Shown here: positions 30,812-34,108 of the stretch, one piece after another
Position numbering within the stretch: the stretch's first letter is position 1
Layout: every line of letters starts with the position of its first letter
NCBI RefSeq assembly: GCF_004000985.1
Contig: NZ_BIMH01000049.1
Coordinates: 1 to 34,108, forward strand
DNA: 34,108 bases
Source: Paenibacillus validus NBRC 15382
Lineage (GTDB): Bacteria > Bacillota > Bacilli > Paenibacillales > NBRC-103111
Reading direction: 5' to 3'
Notes under the pieces: model-generated
Told to the model about the DNA's origin: nothing
Database searches by the model: none
The model's input: the letters and a program-made list of their open reading frames with translations, nothing else
Made by a program: the position numbers and the translations under genes

Positions 30812-31594
30812 ATGAAACCGGATGCGAATAGAAAAAGATCGAGCGAAGAGTACTTGCTGTCTTCCGTCAGAAATGCTTTACGTATTTTACGCAGTTTTTC
30901 TGAAGATGAGACGGAAAAGAGGGTCAGTAAGCTGGCTGTCGAGCTAGGAATAGGAAAAAGTACGGTCAGTCGTTTGCTGGCTACCCTTGAAAGCGAGGGC
31001 TTTGCTCGAAGAGATCCGGAATCTCAAAAATGGCAGCTGGGTTTGACCGTGTTATCATTAGGAGGGATTGTAAAACGTCAGTTGCAATTAACGAAGGAGT
31101 CCCGGCCGGTGCTCATGAAATTAGTTAAGCAGACCGGGGAATCGGCACACGTTGCCATTCTGGAAGAAGCGGACGTCATTTATATCGAACAGATGGAATC
31201 CCCTCATCCGCTAAGACTTCCTCATGTGGGCAAAAGAAACCCCGCGTTCTGTACGAGTACCGGCAAAGTCTTACTCGCCCATAAAAAAGAAGAATATTTG
31301 GAGATGGTTATTTCAAAAGGTTTAACTCCATTTACCGAACATACGATCACCGATCCCATCAAATTTCTTGAGCATATCAAACAAGTACGCGAACAAAAAT
31401 ATGCCGTTAGTATCGAGGAGCTAACCCCGGGAGTGATTTCGGTTGCCGCCCCTATTCGAAACTACACCGGAAGAGTGGTGGCTGCCGTCTCCATAGCGGG
31501 AACAACCGAAGGATTCCAACACTATAAAATTAACGATTACAAAATTAAAGTCATGGAAGCCGCAAAAGAAATATCGGAAAACCTGGGATATTAA
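30812..31594 (+). CDS. IclR-family transcriptional regulator
   Basis: A 260-residue regulator. The N-terminal winged helix (about residues 15-75) includes RILRSFSEDE, RVSKLAVELGIGKSTVSRLLATLESEGF and a wing ending in RRDPESQKWQLG. The C-terminal effector domain (about 90-260) shows ESAHVAILEEADVIYIEQMES, FCTSTGKVLLA and ISVAAPIRNYTGRVVAAVSIAGT. The ATG has GGAGG nine bases upstream. IclR proteins of aromatic catabolism (PcaR, PobR, PcaU) respond to the pathway acid and often bind repeated 10-bp-spaced sites upstream of target promoters. It is thus the leading candidate for the AAGTTT boxes found at three promoters here, although the assignment is inference. Confidence 0.92.
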   Translation: MKPDANRKRSSEEYLLSSVRNALRILRSFSEDETEKRVSKLAVELGIGKSTVSRLLATLESEGFARRDPESQKWQLGLTVLSLGGIVKRQLQLTKESRPVLMKLVKQTGESAHVAILEEADVIYIEQMESPHPLRLPHVGKRNPAFCTSTGKVLLAHKKEEYLEMVISKGLTPFTEHTITDPIKFLEHIKQVREQKYAVSIEELTPGVISVAAPIRNYTGRVVAAVSIAGTTEGFQHYKINDYKIKVMEAAKEISENLGY

Positions 31595-31626
31595 GGACAA
31601 CCAGCAAATCTGTTACGGTTTAAACG

Positions 31627-31664
31627 AAAAAAACAGGGTGAGGAGAAGATCCTCAACCCTGTTT
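31627..31664. terminator. bidirectional terminator between convergent genes
   Basis: Stem AACAGGGTGAGGA / TCCTCAACCCTGTT with a single bulged A and a 5-base loop. The minus strand has seven Ts after it, the plus strand only GTTTCC. It ends both the IclR transcript and, more strongly, the HTH-hydrolase transcript. Confidence 0.8.
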
Positions 31665-31684
31665 CCTGTCGTTACCTATAAAAA

Positions 31685-32461
31685 CTAGATTTGTACTTTT
31701 TGAAAATATTCAAGCACTTCATCGACCCGGATCACATCAGCATACTTGACATCTAATTCCAAAAGGGCCGTTTGGTGCTCTGTGATCGAGCGATCAGCTA
31801 CCGCTTCTTCCGGCACAATGGTATGGAACCCATGTTGAAGAGAATCAATCGCCGTTACCCTTATACATCCGCTTGTACTGTTGCCTACGATAATAACCGT
31901 ATCGATATCCTGGGCTTTCAGCCAATCGGATAAATCGGATTTGAAAAATGGAGAAATGTAGGGACTATGAATAATTTTGTTGAATTGAAAATGGCCTAAT
32001 CTTGGCTCAATATCCGTCCAAATCGATTCCTGCTTTAACATGAGGTTGGTTTCTATTTTTTTCGCCCACAGATTCGATATTTTATTATTCGGATCATAGA
32101 TGGTAACAGCAAAAACAATCGGAATATTCAGTTTGGTAGCGGATTCCAACAATAAATGAGTCTGTTCGATAACCTTATCCATGTCATACCCCGCTTTAGA
32201 AGTGGGGTCTGTGAAATAACGAATTAAGTCTCTTACAATAATGCACGGTTTATTGCCAAATCCCATCCTTCCGAACGGGCCCCAGGTTCCATAGGCATGT
32301 TTGACTTCATTGTACTGATATCTTCTTTGACCGCCCGGCGTGTAATAGACCTTTAATCCATAGCCTTCAACTTGTCCGTCTTTTTCCAATCTGCGAAGTG
32401 TCGCAGGCGATACTCCCAGCTTTTTGGCAGCCTCGGCGATCGTTATATAATCTTTATCCAT
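31685..32461 (-). CDS. MerR-type HTH fused to isochorismatase-like cysteine hydrolase
   Basis: A 258-residue two-domain protein. Residues 4-55 are a MerR/excisionase-like winged helix (ITIAEAAKKLGVSPATLRRLEKDGQ, then GGQRRYQ). Residues 70-258 are an isochorismatase-like hydrolase with an apparently complete catalytic triad: Asp78 (IVRDLIRYFTDP), Lys162 (NKIIHSPY) and Cys199 (STSGCIRVTA). SGCIRVTAIDSLQHGF resembles N-carbamoylsarcosine amidase and maleamate amidohydrolase more than nicotinamidase. ATG 32461 has AGAGG upstream. Either the enzyme is also a DNA-binding regulator sensing its substrate, or the HTH is an adaptor. It carries the same AAGTTT promoter as the carboxylase and TRAP operons. 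Confidence 0.88.
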   Translation of the reverse strand: MDKDYITIAEAAKKLGVSPATLRRLEKDGQVEGYGLKVYYTPGGQRRYQYNEVKHAYGTWGPFGRMGFGNKPCIIVRDLIRYFTDPTSKAGYDMDKVIEQTHLLLESATKLNIPIVFAVTIYDPNNKISNLWAKKIETNLMLKQESIWTDIEPRLGHFQFNKIIHSPYISPFFKSDLSDWLKAQDIDTVIIVGNSTSGCIRVTAIDSLQHGFHTIVPEEAVADRSITEHQTALLELDVKYADVIRVDEVLEYFQKVQI

Positions 32462-32494
32462 GTTTAGACCTCTATTCTTATGCTAACCGTAATC

Positions 32495-32523
32495 ATTGTA
32501 TTATTTTTTTGGAAATCCGTCAA
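32495..32523 (-). promoter_or_regulatory. sigma-A promoter of the HTH-hydrolase gene
   Basis: Minus strand TTGACG (32518-32523), 17 bases, TACAAT (32495-32500), about 34 bases upstream of the ATG. Confidence 0.78.
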
Positions 32524-32525
32524 CA

Positions 32526-32541
32526 TTACTTAATTAAACTT
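32526..32541 (-). promoter_or_regulatory. AAGTTT direct-repeat box, copy 3
   Basis: Minus strand AAGTTTAATTAAGTAA, with the second hexamer degenerate (AAGTAA), same 10-bp period, 2 bp upstream of the -35. A plus-strand TATAAT lies at 32558-32563, so the box may also serve a divergent gene now cut off by the IS element. Confidence 0.55.
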
Positions 32542-32641
32542 GCGTATCTTTTATAAGTATAATAACTTTAACTATATTTTGAAAGATCTATTCATAAAAT
32601 GATCGTAAGAAGCTTCGTCTGGAATAAGCTCGAAAAACAGA

Positions 32642-32659
32642 AAAGGAGCAGCTGCAATG
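32642..32659 (+). other. ribosome site and ATG cut by IS insertion
   Basis: Plus strand AAAAGGAG, eight bases, then ATG at 32657-32659, whose TG is supplied by the IS left end. The reading frame stops after a few codons inside the IS end. This looks like the start of a plus-strand gene displaced to the right of the IS, beyond the window. Confidence 0.4.
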
Positions 32660-32711
32660 AACTGCACCCCAATTGTTAGACACACATCTAACAATTGGAG
32701 GTGCTTTTCTT

Positions 32712-33233
32712 TTGGCTAAATTTACAGCAGCAGAAAAAATAAAAGCGGTCAAACGATATTTAGAAGGACATACAGGTTATCAAACAATCGCACAGGAAAT
32801 CGGTGTACATGTTAGTAAACTGCAGTATTGGGTGAAAAAGTATCAATATCATGGAGAAGGGGCCTTTATAAAAACCTATACAAAATACACTGCCCAATAT
32901 AAACTAGACGTAATTAACTATATGAACGAACACGGGACGTCCATTATTGAAACGGCAGCGAGATTTAACTTGTCTTCCGAATCGATTCTTTGGAATTGGC
33001 AAAATACCTTAGACACACTAGGCTGGGCGGCCCTGGAATCAAAGAAAAAGGGGCGTCCAACGATGAAAAAAGATAGTCAGAAACCAACAAACAAAACTGC
33101 ACCAGCAGAAGGTTCAGCAGAGGCTTTGCAAGCAGAATTAGAGCGTTTACGTATGGAGAATGCTTATTTAAAAAAGTTGAATGCCTTAGTTCAAAGCAAG
33201 GAAAAATCACCAAACAAGACAAAGCGCAAGTAG
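32712..33233 (+). CDS. IS150-type OrfA (InsJ-like) transposase helper
   Basis: 173 residues, exactly the length of IS150 InsJ. It starts at TTG 32712 with GGAGG upstream (13 codons after the first possible start). It has two helix-turn-helix domains: LEGHTGYQTIAQEIGVHVSKLQYW and MNEHGTSIIETAARFNLSS, seen near residues 17-40 and 62-85, and a C-terminal leucine-zipper-like stretch (LQAELERLRMENAYLKKLN) for multimerisation. It binds the element ends. Between them is GRPTMKK, basic linker. The frameshift site lies near its 3' end. Confidence 0.9.
   Translation: MAKFTAAEKIKAVKRYLEGHTGYQTIAQEIGVHVSKLQYWVKKYQYHGEGAFIKTYTKYTAQYKLDVINYMNEHGTSIIETAARFNLSSESILWNWQNTLDTLGWAALESKKKGRPTMKKDSQKPTNKTAPAEGSAEALQAELERLRMENAYLKKLNALVQSKEKSPNKTKRK
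33170..33176 (+). other. programmed -1 frameshift slippery site (A AAA AAG)
   Basis: Heptamer A AAA AAG in the correct phase of orfA (codons AAA AAG). A -1 slip gives access to the frame of orfB, which is open from here to its stop, so an OrfAB fusion transposase can be made. Confidence 0.8.
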
Positions 33234-33259
33234 TCTTTGAATTAAGGCATGAATTTCCG

Positions 33260-34072
33260 GTGAAATCAGTACTCAAGCTAGCAGGGATTCCACGTAGTAC
33301 ATATTATTACTGGGTGAAAAACTTTGGGAAATCGGATCAAGATGTCGAGTTAAAAAAACAGATCCAATCCATCTTTGACGAACATGAAGGGCGTTATGGT
33401 TATCGTCGTATTCGGGATGAATTGGTGAACCGTGGTTATATAGTGAATCATAAAAAAGTACAGCGAATCATGAAAGAATTGAGCTTGAAGTGCGTTGTCC
33501 GCATGAAAAAATATCGTTCTTACAAAGGGACAATAGGTAAGATTGCCCCCAATCTCTTAGACCGTCAATTTACAGCGGAAAAACCAAATAAGAAGTGGGT
33601 AACGGACATCACAGAGTTCAAATTATTTGGCGAAAAACTTTACCTGTCACCTGTTTTAGACTTATTTAACGGAGAAATTATTGCGTATACAATCGCTTCA
33701 AGACCAACCTATTCCCTCGTCTCGAAGATGCTGGAGAAGGCATTTGAACGACTGTCAGAGAACGATGTACTCCTCCTGCATTCCGATCAAGGCTGGCATT
33801 ATCAGATGAAGCAATACCGTCAAGCCTTACAAGAAAGGGAGATCACGCAAAGTATGTCCCGTAAAGGCAATTGTTACGACAATGCGGTAATTGAGAATTT
33901 CTTTGGTATATTGAAATCCGAATTCCTCTATCTAAAGGAATTTGAAAGTGTGGAACACTTTAAACAAGAATTAGCGAAATATATCGATTACTATAACCAC
34001 AAACGAATGAAGGCAAAATTAAAAGGCATGAGTCCAGTTCAATACCGTACGCATGCCTTACAAGCTGCCTAA
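33260..34072 (+). CDS. IS150-type OrfB (InsK-like) DDE transposase
   Basis: 270 residues from GTG 33260; the frame is open upstream to the slippery site, so the functional product is probably the OrfAB fusion. It has the rve integrase core with the catalytic triad Asp116 (WVTDITEF), Asp176 (LHSDQGW) and Glu212 (NAVIENFFG), the last two separated by 35 residues as in IS3 transposases. HEGRYGYRRIRDEL is the HTH_21 domain, and YIDYYNHKRMKAKLKGMSP is the usual C-terminal signature. All key residues are present. Confidence 0.93.
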   Translation: MKSVLKLAGIPRSTYYYWVKNFGKSDQDVELKKQIQSIFDEHEGRYGYRRIRDELVNRGYIVNHKKVQRIMKELSLKCVVRMKKYRSYKGTIGKIAPNLLDRQFTAEKPNKKWVTDITEFKLFGEKLYLSPVLDLFNGEIIAYTIASRPTYSLVSKMLEKAFERLSENDVLLLHSDQGWHYQMKQYRQALQEREITQSMSRKGNCYDNAVIENFFGILKSEFLYLKEFESVEHFKQELAKYIDYYNHKRMKAKLKGMSPVQYRTHALQAA

Positions 34073-34108
34073 TAACATAACCTTGTCTAACTTTTTGGGG
34101 TCACTTCA

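Larger units (their letters stand above)
32658..34108 (+). mobile_element. IS3-family insertion sequence, IS150 group
   Basis: A complete element of about 1451 bases reaching the window edge. The left end TGAACTGCACCCCAATTG and the reverse complement of the right end TGAAGTGACCCCAAAAAG are imperfect terminal inverted repeats starting with TGAA, sharing CCCCAA and GTTAGACA; IS150 itself begins TGTACTGCACCC. It contains orfA, orfB and a slippery A6G between them. It is clearly richer in AT than the flanking catabolic genes, in keeping with acquisition. The 3-bp target duplication cannot be tested because the right flank is outside the window. Both ORFs are intact, so it may be active. Confidence 0.92.

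Noticed and set aside
1..34108. CRISPR arrays, tRNA or rRNA genes, phage attachment sites
   Set aside because: No regularly spaced repeats, cloverleaf-like genes or rRNA sequence were noticed on either strand.

Overview
The window looks like a chromosomal catabolic region of a low-to-mid GC Gram-positive bacterium of the Bacillota, possibly close to Paenibacillaceae. The signs are strong AGGAGG-type ribosome sites, ATG/GTG/TTG starts, sigma-A promoters of the TTGACA-N17-TATAAT type, two sites matching the Bacillota CcpA (cre) consensus, lipobox-anchored solute-binding proteins and a complete IS150-type element. Genus is inference. Nearly every gene lies on the minus strand; the exceptions are an HxlR remnant, an IclR regulator and the IS.

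Region 1 (about 1-14.3 kb, minus strand). In transcription order: a SfnG-like flavin monooxygenase behind a leader with an early terminator; an FMN reductase; then a long run led by a second luciferase-like monooxygenase, followed by an alpha/beta hydrolase, an SDR dehydrogenase, a metal-dependent amidohydrolase/decarboxylase, a small Rieske ferredoxin, an FAD oxidoreductase, both halves of an aconitase X (AcnX) dehydratase, two paralogous peptide/nickel-class binding proteins and one ABC permease whose partners lie beyond the left edge. This reads as import plus oxidative ring attack, hydrolysis, dehydrogenation and dehydration of an unknown small organic, probably cyclic, compound. Two cre sites suggest carbon catabolite repression.

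Region 2 (14.5-16.1 kb) holds a stand-alone alpha/beta hydrolase and a decayed stretch with the C-terminal remnant of an HxlR regulator.

Region 3 (16.1-32.5 kb) has three minus-strand transcription units and a regulator. (a) An SDR, an aldehyde dehydrogenase and a three-subunit ATP-dependent carboxylase of the acetone/acetophenone carboxylase type (HyuA, HyuB and a zinc-binding gamma-like subunit). (b) A complete TRAP transporter. (c) A phthalate-4,5-dioxygenase-like Rieske oxygenase, a 56-residue zinc-ribbon protein, a class II aldolase/decarboxylase, a Gfo/Idh/MocA dehydrogenase of the phthalate-dihydrodiol type and a NadC-like quinolinate phosphoribosyltransferase. An IclR regulator diverges from (c), and beyond it lies an unusual HTH-cysteine hydrolase fusion. 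The promoters of (a), (b) and the fusion gene share one architecture: an AAGTTT direct repeat with 10-bp period, 2-3 bp upstream of a TTGAC(A/G)-N17-TACAAT promoter. This points to one regulon, with the IclR protein or the HTH fusion as candidate regulator. The enzyme set suggests an aromatic or N-heteroaromatic (di)carboxylate as substrate; the identity is not settled by sequence.

The right end (32658-34108) is a complete IS150-group IS3 element with terminal inverted repeats, orfA/orfB and an A6G slippery site. It is inserted exactly at what looks like the start codon of another plus-strand gene. No tRNA, rRNA or CRISPR array was seen.
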